Below are positions 25,502 to 34,260 of a DNA stretch of 47,326 nt, in pieces. Source of the stretch: Thermodesulfobacteriota bacterium. Lineage in GTDB: Bacteria; Desulfobacterota; Desulfobacteria; Desulfobacterales; JAUWMJ01. The first letter of the stretch is position 1. The number at the start of each line of letters is the position of its first letter. The stretch covers positions 1 to 47,326 of the forward strand of contig JAXHVO010000104.1 in the NCBI GenBank assembly GCA_034189135.1, written 5' to 3'. The notes under the pieces were generated by a model. That model was not told where the DNA came from. It worked only from the letters and a program-made list of their open reading frames with translations, and did no database searches. Position numbers and translations under genes: made by a program.

Positions 25502-28357
25502 CTACCGGGTAATATTATAATCCTGCACGATCTCACTACCTGAAAGTCCCCGGTCGTATATTCTTAATTCATCCATGAGCCCGTCGAAACTGTAACTGGT
25601 ATTATTCAGCCAGCTGCTGATTCTTAAATTGGAACCGACTGATCTATTGGTGTTCTGGGTTCCCTGGAGCAGGCTGATGGATTGCTGCACGCCGTCGATA
25701 TAGAGAACATTATGGGCCGGATCCCGGTTGGTAAAGACTGCCGCCACATGGTGCCAGTTGTTGGCCAGGGTGGCGGTTGCGTTGCTGATACCAAACACAT
25801 CCCCACCGCCGGTGTTAAAACCGAAACGGTTGCTGGTGAGCCACAGATCGTAAGTTTGCCAGCCCAACGGCATGTTAGAGTTGCTGCCGGTCCAGTTCAT
25901 CCAGAAAGTCACCGTGGTTCGGTCTCCGATTGCAGTGGATACCGGCAGACCAGAAATATCGATGCGCCCCCGGTTTGCCCTGACAAATTCGCCACAGTTG
26001 TAAAATCTACCGTTTGTATTGATATTTATCCCACCAGCAGCGCTCTCCTGAGGTGTCCCGTGGTGATTATTTCCCGATGCATCAAGCACATCGGGGTTCC
26101 CGATGGTCCAGGAGGATTCATCCATGTAATATATGGCCACCGGATTGGTATAACAGCTGCCGGAACAGGCATGAGTCATGGTGTAGAGATCCTGAATTTC
26201 GCTTTGGGTCAGTTCAGCTGAAAAGACCATGACTTCATCAATATAGCCATTAAAGTAGTTGTTTACATGTTGAGAACTGCCAATGGTAAACAGGCTACCT
26301 GCGGCGTTATCCAGGTCGCCGCCGCCACTCCAGGTGGTTGCATTTTGATAGCGGTTGCTGTTAATGGTGACAGTCACCAGACCGTTGTTGTAGGTCACCG
26401 CGATGAAGGTCCAAAGATTAAGGGGAATGCTTCCGATGGTGGCCAAATCCGTATACGTATCCCTTCCCTGTGTATCAATATAGAGATGTAAGGTCCCGTT
26501 TGTATTGACTCCGATTTCAAGATTGTCATTATGGGCATCCGAAGCTTTTGCCAAAAAGCAGTTTTGGGTATGATGGTTGGTTTGAGCAGCGGTTAAGGCC
26601 AAAGGAAAAATCCACGTGGTTACGGTAAATTCGTTGTTGCCCGGACCAAAAATATTATTAAGAATATCTCCCATATCCACGTAATTTGTACTGTCAAAAG
26701 ATCCGCTTCGGCAGATTTTGCCGATATCTATCGTATCAGCACCACCCTGTGCGGTGCCATCCAAAGCACTGGTGCCGGAATCGATGACCTCCCCGGCTGT
26801 ACCATTCCAGCTGCATTCATCCATATGCCATTCGGCTGAAAGCGAGATGGTGTATGGCGCGACTGCTCCTGCGGAAGTGACATCCACACTGAGGGTAATG
26901 TCTGCGGTGTTACCCGGACACAGTGCGTCGGTGGCAGTCAGGATAAAGGTATATAAGCCTGCGGTGGTTGCACCGTCTTTTCTTATTTCGCAGGTTTCAC
27001 TTCCGGTTGAAGCCACCGAAAAGCCGGTGGCTCCTCCGGTATTAAGATTCCAGGTAATGTTCCCCAGATGATCGCCGTTTGCCTGAAAAGACTCATGCTG
27101 GGTCGGGCTGTCCCAGGTAATGGATGTCCCGCTGCCGCTGGTGCGTGATACATTCAGATTTGTATTAACCTGAAGAGTGAACTGCTTGGTGTCGGTTTTA
27201 GGACCCCCATCGGAAGGAAGGGTTGAATCTTCAACCTGTACCTCGATGGTGTAGGTCCCTTCACACTGATCCAGGTCTCCTGAAAGCTGACCGGTGTAAG
27301 TATGAAGAAAAAGACCGGAAAAGCCTCCGTTGTTGGTCAACGTCCATTCATATGGTGTCATACCGCCGGTCGCCTGGAAGGTGGCGGAGTAACTGCTGTT
27401 GATGGTGCCGGCAGGAATCGAGCTGGTGGTAATGGTCACATTCTCACCGCCTGCGGCGCACCCGGCCACACCGTAACAATCCTGGTCATCACAGTCGATA
27501 TAACCGTCACCGTCATCATCCGTTCCGTTGGTGCATCCGTCCGGAAAGGTGTTTTCTCCTGCCGTGGTGCCGCCGGGACCTCCGGTATCTCCCACCGAGC
27601 AGCCGACGGCACCTGCGATATAGCTTAATGATGCCGCACGCACAAGGTCGTCATACCGTTTGCCGGTGGGATCGCCGTGAAATATGCCGCGGTCCGGCAA
27701 ATCAAACTTGAGATCACGTCCCTCATTATTACCGTCAAAAAGGCCGTCCGCTCCGTCTCCATCAAGATCTTTATTGCCGCCGCTTACCAGGATATAGGCC
27801 TTGTTATTCGGGTCCCGGCCGTTTTCGTCGGTGGTATAGAGTTTGGAGGTATCAGGAGGATGATTGTCATCCTGTGGATCATAGTAGTTAATAATATTTT
27901 CCACCCCGGTGCAAAATGAGTTGCCCCCTGTGGGTGTGGAAAAAGTGATCAGATCACTGTACACCCCGTATTTGATCGGGTTTCCCCAGATATCGTTCGG
28001 CGTAGAAAGACCCAGGGTCAGATATGGCAAATGACCGACATAGGCAGCGCAGGTGTCATCGGCCGGGTTGCCCTGGGTACCTCCGTCATTGCGGTTTTCC
28101 TCACCATCCGCGTTGGTATCGGGGCACGGGCATCTACCCGTTGCCGAGATATATCCCTGTATGGCAAGGTCGGCCCGTTTAAGATCGGCCTGTGCCTGCT
28201 TAATTTTTCCGGAATGAATGAGAGAGGGCAAAACGGTGGCCATAATCGAAATAATGATTCCGACAATCACCATGACCACTGCCATTTCAATTAGGGTGAA
28301 TCCTGCTCGATGGGTTAATTTTGAAAATGACAATTTAGGTAAAATGATATCCTTCAC
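25502..28357 (-). CDS. giant LamG-domain prepilin, probable pilus-tip adhesin
   Basis: A 951-residue prepilin, four to five times the size of an ordinary pilin. Leader with cleavage motif G19|FTLIE (+5 glutamate E24), then the hydrophobic helix MAVVMVIVGIIISIMATVL. The pilin-like part has a Cys pair (CPCPDTNADGE, about 76-86). Calcium-type loops follow (DLDGDGADG near 197, DDDGDGYIDCDD near 280-291). Two Ig-like/cadherin-like segments span about 305-400 and 405-495. Two LamG/concanavalin-like domains lie at about 508-725 and 742-948, each opening with a MDE.SW motif. It starts at GTG 28357 (AAAGG upstream), faces the pilus operon, and has its own promoter region. Binding a glycan or surface at the tip is inferred. 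Confidence 0.88.
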   Translation of the reverse strand: MKDIILPKLSFSKLTHRAGFTLIEMAVVMVIVGIIISIMATVLPSLIHSGKIKQAQADLKRADLAIQGYISATGRCPCPDTNADGEENRNDGGTQGNPADDTCAAYVGHLPYLTLGLSTPNDIWGNPIKYGVYSDLITFSTPTGGNSFCTGVENIINYYDPQDDNHPPDTSKLYTTDENGRDPNNKAYILVSGGNKDLDGDGADGLFDGNNEGRDLKFDLPDRGIFHGDPTGKRYDDLVRAASLSYIAGAVGCSVGDTGGPGGTTAGENTFPDGCTNGTDDDGDGYIDCDDQDCYGVAGCAAGGENVTITTSSIPAGTINSSYSATFQATGGMTPYEWTLTNNGGFSGLFLHTYTGQLSGDLDQCEGTYTIEVQVEDSTLPSDGGPKTDTKQFTLQVNTNLNVSRTSGSGTSITWDSPTQHESFQANGDHLGNITWNLNTGGATGFSVASTGSETCEIRKDGATTAGLYTFILTATDALCPGNTADITLSVDVTSAGAVAPYTISLSAEWHMDECSWNGTAGEVIDSGTSALDGTAQGGADTIDIGKICRSGSFDSTNYVDMGDILNNIFGPGNNEFTVTTWIFPLALTAAQTNHHTQNCFLAKASDAHNDNLEIGVNTNGTLHLYIDTQGRDTYTDLATIGSIPLNLWTFIAVTYNNGLVTVTINSNRYQNATTWSGGGDLDNAAGSLFTIGSSQHVNNYFNGYIDEVMVFSAELTQSEIQDLYTMTHACSGSCYTNPVAIYYMDESSWTIGNPDVLDASGNNHHGTPQESAAGGININTNGRFYNCGEFVRANRGRIDISGLPVSTAIGDRTTVTFWMNWTGSNSNMPLGWQTYDLWLTSNRFGFNTGGGDVFGISNATATLANNWHHVAAVFTNRDPAHNVLYIDGVQQSISLLQGTQNTNRSVGSNLRISSWLNNTSYSFDGLMDELRIYDRGLSGSEIVQDYNITR

Positions 28358-28503
28358 AGATTTACCTTTAATGGGTATGTTCCAACTGCAATTGGAATCA
28401 GTGAGATAAAATATCTAAAAACCTAGTGTATTTTATATAAAAATAACATAAATGTCAATGAAAACCAGAAAAATAGGGTTTTTATAAGAGGGAATTGAAA
28501 AGG

Positions 28504-28866
28504 TCAGGAGGGGGTTTTGTTTTTTCGGGAGTGGTAAGCTTTTACAAATTTCTTTATAATTTGAACGTTTTCATCTAGTGTGCCAAGAAAGCTGATGCCG
28601 GTTTCATATTTACCGGAGTTACCCTTTTTTGTATGGGCAACTTTTCCTTTTATTTCCATGATATTATTTTCCAGGTCAATAGACATGAGCAAAATAAATT
28701 CTGATTCAATGGGAGATACTGATTTTAGGAGGATTCCACCCTGGCTGATATTTAAAGTTTCGCCCATTCCTTCGCCGATTTCATTGCCCTTTTTATCCAC
28801 GCAAACATAAGAAACCACATTGCGTGTTTTTACCCTCGGGTATTTTCTTTTATCTGTTTTCGGCAT
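28504..28866 (-). CDS. PilZ-domain protein
   Basis: A single PilZ domain of about 120 residues, a c-di-GMP receptor fold. The N-terminal RxxxR motif is RKYPR, and NISQGG matches the second ligand-binding motif (D/N-x-S-x-x-G). ATG 28866 is chosen because the domain starts right after it; an upstream TTG would add seven residues. It lies 146 bases upstream of the LamG prepilin on the same strand, so the two may be co-transcribed. With the MshEN-like ATPase this suggests c-di-GMP input to the pilus. Confidence 0.87.
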   Translation of the reverse strand: MPKTDKRKYPRVKTRNVVSYVCVDKKGNEIGEGMGETLNISQGGILLKSVSPIESEFILLMSIDLENNIMEIKGKVAHTKKGNSGKYETGISFLGTLDENVQIIKKFVKAYHSRKNKTPS

Positions 28867-28933
28867 ATTCCTATTTTCTGCCTGCAATGGGCAGGCATCT
28901 TATCACAGTTATGAAATTCAGCTATGCGTGCAG

Positions 28934-29035
28934 TATACCGCTTTTCAAAAATATGCTTCGAAATATTAGATTGCGGTATATGGGGTTGCAGAAAAAAACG
29001 TTTAGATAATGAAGCATTTTTTAACAACCACTATA
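28934..29035. repeat. double-hairpin intergenic element, copy A
   Basis: Two adjacent stem-loops. The first is bounded by TATACCGC (28934-28941) and GCGGTATA (28973-28980). The second runs from GGGTTGCAGAAAAAAACG to its partner ending in ACAACCACTATA. About 82% identical to copy B at 30639-30741, same orientation. Confidence 0.75.
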
Positions 29036-29191
29036 AAATATAATCATGATATCCAAACATCAATGTGTTTTTAAAAATTGTCAAGATGGGTTTTTTAACC
29101 TGTTATTCAACCGGAAAAAGTCAAGGTTGTACGGCCCAAGGATTATTTGATGATTATTTTATACTGTTTATGGCAACTTCTAAAAAACCGA

Positions 29192-29311
29192 CGGTTTCGC
29201 ATAAAGTCGAACCGATGCATTGCGCCGCATTTCGCAATCATTCAACGACAATAAGCAGGCCGGATGATTACCAACAAACCACAGGTTGAATATGAACTCT
29301 ATGCGAAACCG
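29192..29311. repeat. 120-base inverted-repeat element
   Basis: The arms 29192-29207 (CGGTTTCGCATAAAGT) and 29296-29311 match in inverse at 15 of 16 positions. An inner ATTGCG/CGCAAT hairpin lies at about 29219-29238. Layout is that of a small non-autonomous mobile element. No second copy in the window. Confidence 0.55.
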
Positions 29312-29337
29312 CCTGGATCAGATATTTTACAAATTTT

Positions 29338-29952
29338 TCAAAAACTAAAGAGTACACCGAGTTGTATGGCAAATCCTGATATATCTATAGTGCTATCGTT
29401 TGCAGTCCATCCGTTGTATGTGGTGACATCAAAAGAGGCATCGGTATAATCGATACTGGCAGAAAAAGAAGCTCTCTTGCCGCCTACAGTAAAACACAAG
29501 CCGGGCATAATCGCCGTTTCGTCGGAAAGCTTGACATCGCTACTGTCAGATGTGCCACCATCCCATGTTGGATTAAATTTAATGACACTGACATGGGGGC
29601 CCAGGGTCGCATGTTTGGAAATTTTAAAACGAAGAGCCAGATCCCCTAAATACATGGATGAATGAAAAGCACCGTTTAAAAGAAAGCCGAATCCGCCTGT
29701 TAAATCAATATCGAGGGCGGAAGTGTCAACTCTCAAGCCCCCCTTCAATGTGGGCATCCATGAGCCGCTTCCGCTGATGGTATCTGAATAATAAGTAAAA
29801 CCTGAAGTTCGGCTGACCTTGAAACCATCAACATCCGGACTAAACAATAATGAAGCGGGCTTTAATTCCAAAATAAAATCCGCACCGGCAAAACAGGGTG
29901 TTGAAATTAGAGTGACACAAAATGCGATACAGATCATTAAAGTTTTTTTCAT
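29338..29952 (-). CDS. small outer-membrane beta-barrel-like protein
   Basis: A 204-residue exported protein. A signal peptide is cut after CFA (A22). The rest alternates polar and hydrophobic residues, with many glycines and aromatic residues, and ends in GVLFSF, a terminal phenylalanine typical of outer-membrane barrels. The size fits an eight-stranded barrel. No specific family is recognised. A weak GGGG lies upstream of ATG 29952. Confidence 0.68.
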   Translation of the reverse strand: MKKTLMICIAFCVTLISTPCFAGADFILELKPASLLFSPDVDGFKVSRTSGFTYYSDTISGSGSWMPTLKGGLRVDTSALDIDLTGGFGFLLNGAFHSSMYLGDLALRFKISKHATLGPHVSVIKFNPTWDGGTSDSSDVKLSDETAIMPGLCFTVGGKRASFSASIDYTDASFDVTTYNGWTANDSTIDISGFAIQLGVLFSF

Positions 29953-30005
29953 GTTTGTCGCCCCTAATAGAAGTTAATTTGAATCAGATGATACCAAAGG
30001 GATTA

Positions 30006-30572
30006 TTATCTGCCATCCGCAGGTTTCAGTTCATTATATTTTACTTCTCCTGCTTTGAATTTCTCAATGGCCGATTTCACATGAGAAACTCTCGGTCCGG
30101 CGTAAGAATCGGCCTTTTCAGGGATAACAGTGGTTGGTGTAAGTCCGTTCAGCCAGTTATCGATTTGAGCTTGAGTAATATTATCGTTCTTATTCACCGG
30201 ATCGAGGCCAACCCTGGCTTTCCAGACTCCCGGGTAAACTTTTCCTAAAATAAAATAATGCTTCCCAGGTTCAAGATCTGCTTTTACATAAGACCAGTTT
30301 TCCGCTCTGGCAATAAAAAGATGCTCTCCGGGATGGGTTTTATACTGAACATAGGCACGGGCGGTTAGGATTCCGATAAAATTTTCACTATCCCAGAGCC
30401 CGAATTTTATTGCGCCGCCAAAAACAGATGGCCGAATAAATGTGACGATGGTATCGTTGTTTTCGGGAATAGCCATAGGTTTGGCCTTTATCATCATCGA
30501 ACTGCCGCATGCCGATAGCAGCAGAATCAAAACCAGCAGAAATGCAAACATCAAACAATTATTTCTTTTCAC
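30006..30572 (-). CDS. lipoprotein, DUF2846-like
   Basis: A 188-residue lipoprotein: signal peptide with lipobox LSAC, lipidated at C22. The following domain (TIVTFIRPSVFGG, then GILTARAYVQYKTHPGEHLF) resembles DUF2846-type domains, which read as a small beta-sandwich with a conserved proline-glycine turn. Function unknown. It starts with GTG 30572, supported by AAAGGAG about eight bases upstream. It is 53 bases upstream of the barrel protein on the same strand, so the two may form an outer-membrane pair. Confidence 0.72.
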   Translation of the reverse strand: MKRNNCLMFAFLLVLILLLSACGSSMMIKAKPMAIPENNDTIVTFIRPSVFGGAIKFGLWDSENFIGILTARAYVQYKTHPGEHLFIARAENWSYVKADLEPGKHYFILGKVYPGVWKARVGLDPVNKNDNITQAQIDNWLNGLTPTTVIPEKADSYAGPRVSHVKSAIEKFKAGEVKYNELKPADGR

Positions 30573-30886
30573 TTTTACTCTCCTTTCTTTTTTGTCGTTA
30601 ATAAAGGACGATAGTTAAGAAACCGATTAAAAAATTGTTATACCGCTTGCCATAAATATGTTTCGAAATATTAAATTGCGGTATAAGTGGTTGTAGAAAA
30701 AAACGTTTCGATAACGGAACGTTTTTTTGACAACCACTATACAATTAATAAACCAGACAGCAGGATGTTTTTCATAAAAACCGAAAGGGAGATAGCATAA
30801 AAAAGCCCTTCAGTAAAGCCTATAATTTACATGGTGCCGGGTTTACAGCATTAAGCAAAACATTTCATACAAACTGACAAGCAGAA
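30573..30886. other. intergenic region
   Basis: 314 bases holding copy B of the double-hairpin element. No gene is seen in the rest. Confidence 0.5.
30639..30741. repeat. double-hairpin intergenic element, copy B
   Basis: Stem-loop 1: TATACCGC (30639-30646) with GCGGTATA (30678-30685). Stem-loop 2: GTGGTTGT (30687-30694) with ACAACCAC (30730-30737), continuing inward as AAAAAAACGTT/AACGTTTTTTT. The outer bases TATA frame both sides. Confidence 0.8.
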
Positions 30887-31900
30887 TCAGGCTGTCGAAC
30901 CTTTGTCATATGCCTGTTGGGCTTCTTTGCGAAGTTCTTCCTCTTGCCCGGCGTACCTTGGGGAGAAATGGAAGATAGTAAACTGTTTTACATTTGCCAT
31001 TGCTGCGATCGTGCCTGCCTGGCGGGCGGTGAGATGATTTTTGGTTTCGGCAATATTTTTATGTTTATCAAGAAAAGCCGCCTCTATGAAAAGATGATCC
31101 GAATCTTTAGCAAATTCGATCATTTTTTCTGTATTGGACTCGTTATACACCACGTCTGCGATATAAGTTATTTTCTGACCCGGCGTTATGATAGCGATTT
31201 GTTTAACAAGATCAGCTAAAATAAATTTCTTTTTTGCTGAAACTCCCTTGCTGATATTTACTTCAAATTCCGAATTCAAGGGCCGGTGGTTGAATAAAGC
31301 CTGCTTAAACTCATGAAGCCACGGGCCTGTTTCCAGACCAAGAAAATCCAAACCGTCTTTTTTTATATTGACATGAAAACGTTCCCTGATAGCAAATCCC
31401 AGACAGGGAATACTATGGTCAAGTACGACCGTGGATATTGACAAGGCCGGTTCTTCATACAGAATACTGCTGAAAGGCTTTTTCTCTGGAGGTCTGACAG
31501 GACGGAATTTATGGCGACACATATACAGGTTGGTAATCAGATGTTTTTCATGTACTTCCGTCAGATGAAAGGCGAACTGATTGGAAAAACTATCAACCAG
31601 ATTCCATGAATATGCACTGAGTTTACCTTCAATATTTTTCAGGAAACCCGCCGGTCCATACATATAAATTAATTTCTCTCGACCGAGAAAAAGACGAAGC
31701 AGTCTATCAAATCCGCAAAAATGATCAATATGAGTGTGGGTAATAAACACATGGCTGATTTTAAGGATATCTTTTGCCGAGAGCGAATGGATGTCACCCA
31801 GATCAAACAGGACAGCTCGTTTTTCCAAAAGAAATGGAATAAAAAGACCCGGATCGTCAAAAACCGAATTAACCAGCCTGGGATGAAATAAAGGGCGCAT
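30887..31900 (-). CDS. ribonuclease Z-like metallo-beta-lactamase fold hydrolase
   Basis: A 337-residue zinc hydrolase of the RNase Z (tRNA 3'-processing) type. The metal motif HTHIDH is at H55, H57, D59 and H60, followed by FCGFDRLLR in the usual RNase Z context. VVLDHSIPCLGFAI carries the next metal ligand histidine. FIEAAFLDKHKNIAETKNHL and IFHFSPRY supply later histidines. It may process tRNA ends or act on a related phosphodiester. Its ATG overlaps the stop of the upstream gene by one base (TAATG), so the two are coupled. Confidence 0.82.
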   Translation of the reverse strand: MRPLFHPRLVNSVFDDPGLFIPFLLEKRAVLFDLGDIHSLSAKDILKISHVFITHTHIDHFCGFDRLLRLFLGREKLIYMYGPAGFLKNIEGKLSAYSWNLVDSFSNQFAFHLTEVHEKHLITNLYMCRHKFRPVRPPEKKPFSSILYEEPALSISTVVLDHSIPCLGFAIRERFHVNIKKDGLDFLGLETGPWLHEFKQALFNHRPLNSEFEVNISKGVSAKKKFILADLVKQIAIITPGQKITYIADVVYNESNTEKMIEFAKDSDHLFIEAAFLDKHKNIAETKNHLTARQAGTIAAMANVKQFTIFHFSPRYAGQEEELRKEAQQAYDKGSTA

Positions 31901-32322
31901 TATTGTGGCAGGAATTTAGTAACTTGTCTGTTTATGACACTATAGATTTCTTCATCAGAGCCGAAAATGTCAATAGTATCCTTGTGGTTTATTAGCTGTT
32001 CCACCACAAAAGACGTGACATAAAGGCTTACCACATGGGGCTGTGGCACCAGGTTTCTGAGTGGCGAGATCTGGTAGTCCACATCAAAATCGTCTGCGCG
32101 GCTCAGTTTATCAAGGCATTGTTTTATCTGTTCTTCCAGGGAGTTTTTGTTGGTTGTTTCAATAAGACTGTTATCCAAAAGTTTCATTGCAACTGCATTG
32201 GACAAAGGATCGATACAGTCTTTAATTCCACTAATAGCCATTCTTCGGGCATGCTCCTTGGAGGATTCTATTTTTGATATGATACTTGCTTCCCGTGTGC
32301 TGGGCCTAAATACCTTTGCCAT
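31900..32322 (-). CDS. conserved hypothetical protein coupled to the RNase Z-like gene
   Basis: A 140-residue soluble, mostly helical protein with no recognisable domain. No signal peptide or cysteine motif. ATG 32322 has AGAAAGG about nine bases upstream. Its stop codon shares one base with the start of the hydrolase gene, so the two proteins probably act in the same process. Function unknown. Confidence 0.7.
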   Translation of the reverse strand: MAKVFRPSTREASIISKIESSKEHARRMAISGIKDCIDPLSNAVAMKLLDNSLIETTNKNSLEEQIKQCLDKLSRADDFDVDYQISPLRNLVPQPHVVSLYVTSFVVEQLINHKDTIDIFGSDEEIYSVINRQVTKFLPQ

Positions 32323-32535
32323 TTTATGAAACCTTTCTTTACTTGTTTTTTGTGTTAAAAGGGAAAGCTGTTTCCGCTACCAAGACAGTGTATGGAATCG
32401 ATTTTGGCATCTGGTGTCCTGGTGACAAAATAAATCCAGCCTAGTTAAAAAAAATTTTAATGATAAAAAAACAAAATTGCAATGAAATTTTTAACACCCG
32501 GACCCGTTTATAAGTCACATTATTTAAAGATGCAT

Positions 32536-34260
32536 TTATCCTGATATTTCTTGGACCAAAATTTGAACCTTCTTTTGTCCGTTCCAACGATTCCAGCGCA
32601 GTCTGAATGCCATGCGGTCAAAACTGTCCTTTAAAGGAGTTTGATTAATCGCATTAAAATGAATGGCGTTGAAAATTTTTGGCATTTTCCCGCCGGGCTG
32701 TTTTAACAGCATACTCCGATGATTTTTTCCTACAATTTTTGAAGAAAAAACCTCTACATTTTTAGCCATGAAAAGCGGTTCAGGGTTTCCCTGGCCAAAG
32801 GGGGCCAGCGATTCGATTTCATCAATGAGTCTGTCGCTAATATCATCAAAAGCAAGTTCTCCATCAATGGAAAGTTTGGGCGTAAAATGAGCAGGTTTGG
32901 TGCTTGCAGCCACGGCATTATCAAAGTTGGTTTTAAAACGTTCAATATTTTTTAATTTAATAGTCAAGCCGGAGGCCATTGAATGTCCCCCAAAATGAAC
33001 CAGGTCGTTGGAACAGGCGGAAAGTCCTTCATAAAGGTTGTATCCGGGAATACTTCTGGCCGAGCCTTTTCCAACACCATTTTTTGTAGTTATTAACACA
33101 ACCGGGCGAAAATAATGATCCACCAGTTTTGCCGCCACGATTCCAAGCACCCCTTCGTGCCAGTCAGCGGCCGATAAAACCAGGGAATTTTTATCCAGTT
33201 CACCGGGGTTTTCAGCCAGGTAAGCCTGAATATCATTTAAGATTTTGTCTTCAATCTTCTTCCTTAACGTATTTAAATCGTTAAGGGTGGTCGCCAGTTG
33301 CACCGCGTTGTTTAACCGATTTGCGATCAGGATTTCAACTGAAAGTTTCCCATGCTCTATTCGACCCGGGGCATTTAAACGGGGTGCAATTTTAAAGAGG
33401 ATATCTTCGGAGTTGATGTAGGCTTTTTTTATGTGACACAGTTTAAGAAGGGCCCGGATTCCAGGACGATTATTCTCTTGTTTTATCATCTGGACACCTA
33501 TGCTGGTAAATATGCGGTTTTCGTCCATAAGGGGTACCGAATCCGCTAGGGTACCCAGGGCAACCAGATCACAAAGGGATTTTAGGTTTGGTTCCGGTCG
33601 ATCCTGCCAGAAATTCATGTCACGCATGAACTTTCTAAGACAGACGATAACAAAAAATACCACACCAACACCGGCGAGATTTTCAAAACCGGCAGTACAA
33701 TCATGGCGTTTGGGATTTACTACGGCAAAAGCTTGGGGAACTTTAGTTGGTATAATATGATGGTCAGTGATGATTACATCTATGCCGCTTTCCTGTGCCA
33801 TTTTCACTGCATCATGGCTGGTGGAACCGCAATCAACCGTGATGATTAAATTTATGTGATTCGGTATGGCGTGGTCTGAAATATGATTCGTCTGTAGGCT
33901 GTACCCCTCTTTGGTTCTGTGGGGAATATAATAGTCCACCTCGGCAGCGGAATTTTGTAAAAAGTCTAACAGAATGGATGTGGAGGTGATCCCGTCCACG
34001 TCATAATCTCCAAAAATGAGAATTTTTTCCCCATTTGTGATGGCTTTGTAGATGCGACGGACGGCGGTATCCATATCCTTTATGGAAAAGGGTGAGCGTA
34101 TATTTTTCAGTGACGGGTTAAGAAATTTCCACGCCTTTGCAGCGGTTTCTATTTTTCGATTTATTAGAAGGGTGGCGGTGATTCGGTGGCAGTTGAGAAT
34201 ATTACCAAGGTTTTCAACGGATTGAATATCCGGTTGAATGATTTGCCAGTCTTTTTTCAT
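32536..34260 (-). CDS. recJ: single-stranded-DNA exonuclease RecJ
   Basis: A 574-residue DHH/DHHA1 exonuclease that degrades single-stranded DNA 5' to 3' in recombination and mismatch repair. The metal motifs are in order: GDYDVDG (84-90), ITVDCG, and TDHH (DHH motif). FGGHSMASG marks the DHHA1 domain, and an OB-fold C-terminus follows. The length matches E. coli RecJ closely. The frame is open upstream to 34485, but that part overlaps a repeat element and has no RecJ features, so ATG 34260 is chosen. No clear ribosome binding site is seen. Confidence 0.93.
   Translation of the reverse strand: MKKDWQIIQPDIQSVENLGNILNCHRITATLLINRKIETAAKAWKFLNPSLKNIRSPFSIKDMDTAVRRIYKAITNGEKILIFGDYDVDGITSTSILLDFLQNSAAEVDYYIPHRTKEGYSLQTNHISDHAIPNHINLIITVDCGSTSHDAVKMAQESGIDVIITDHHIIPTKVPQAFAVVNPKRHDCTAGFENLAGVGVVFFVIVCLRKFMRDMNFWQDRPEPNLKSLCDLVALGTLADSVPLMDENRIFTSIGVQMIKQENNRPGIRALLKLCHIKKAYINSEDILFKIAPRLNAPGRIEHGKLSVEILIANRLNNAVQLATTLNDLNTLRKKIEDKILNDIQAYLAENPGELDKNSLVLSAADWHEGVLGIVAAKLVDHYFRPVVLITTKNGVGKGSARSIPGYNLYEGLSACSNDLVHFGGHSMASGLTIKLKNIERFKTNFDNAVAASTKPAHFTPKLSIDGELAFDDISDRLIDEIESLAPFGQGNPEPLFMAKNVEVFSSKIVGKNHRSMLLKQPGGKMPKIFNAIHFNAINQTPLKDSFDRMAFRLRWNRWNGQKKVQILVQEISG

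Larger units (their letters stand above)
28867..29337. other. intergenic region with two palindromic elements
   Basis: 471 bases with no gene on either strand. It holds copy A of the 103-base double-hairpin element (28934-29035) and a separate 120-base inverted repeat (29192-29311). Confidence 0.6.

Noticed and set aside
25682-28294. Several plus-strand frames opposite the LamG prepilin
   Set aside because: They lack ribosome binding sites and domains, and arise from the codon bias of the minus-strand gene.
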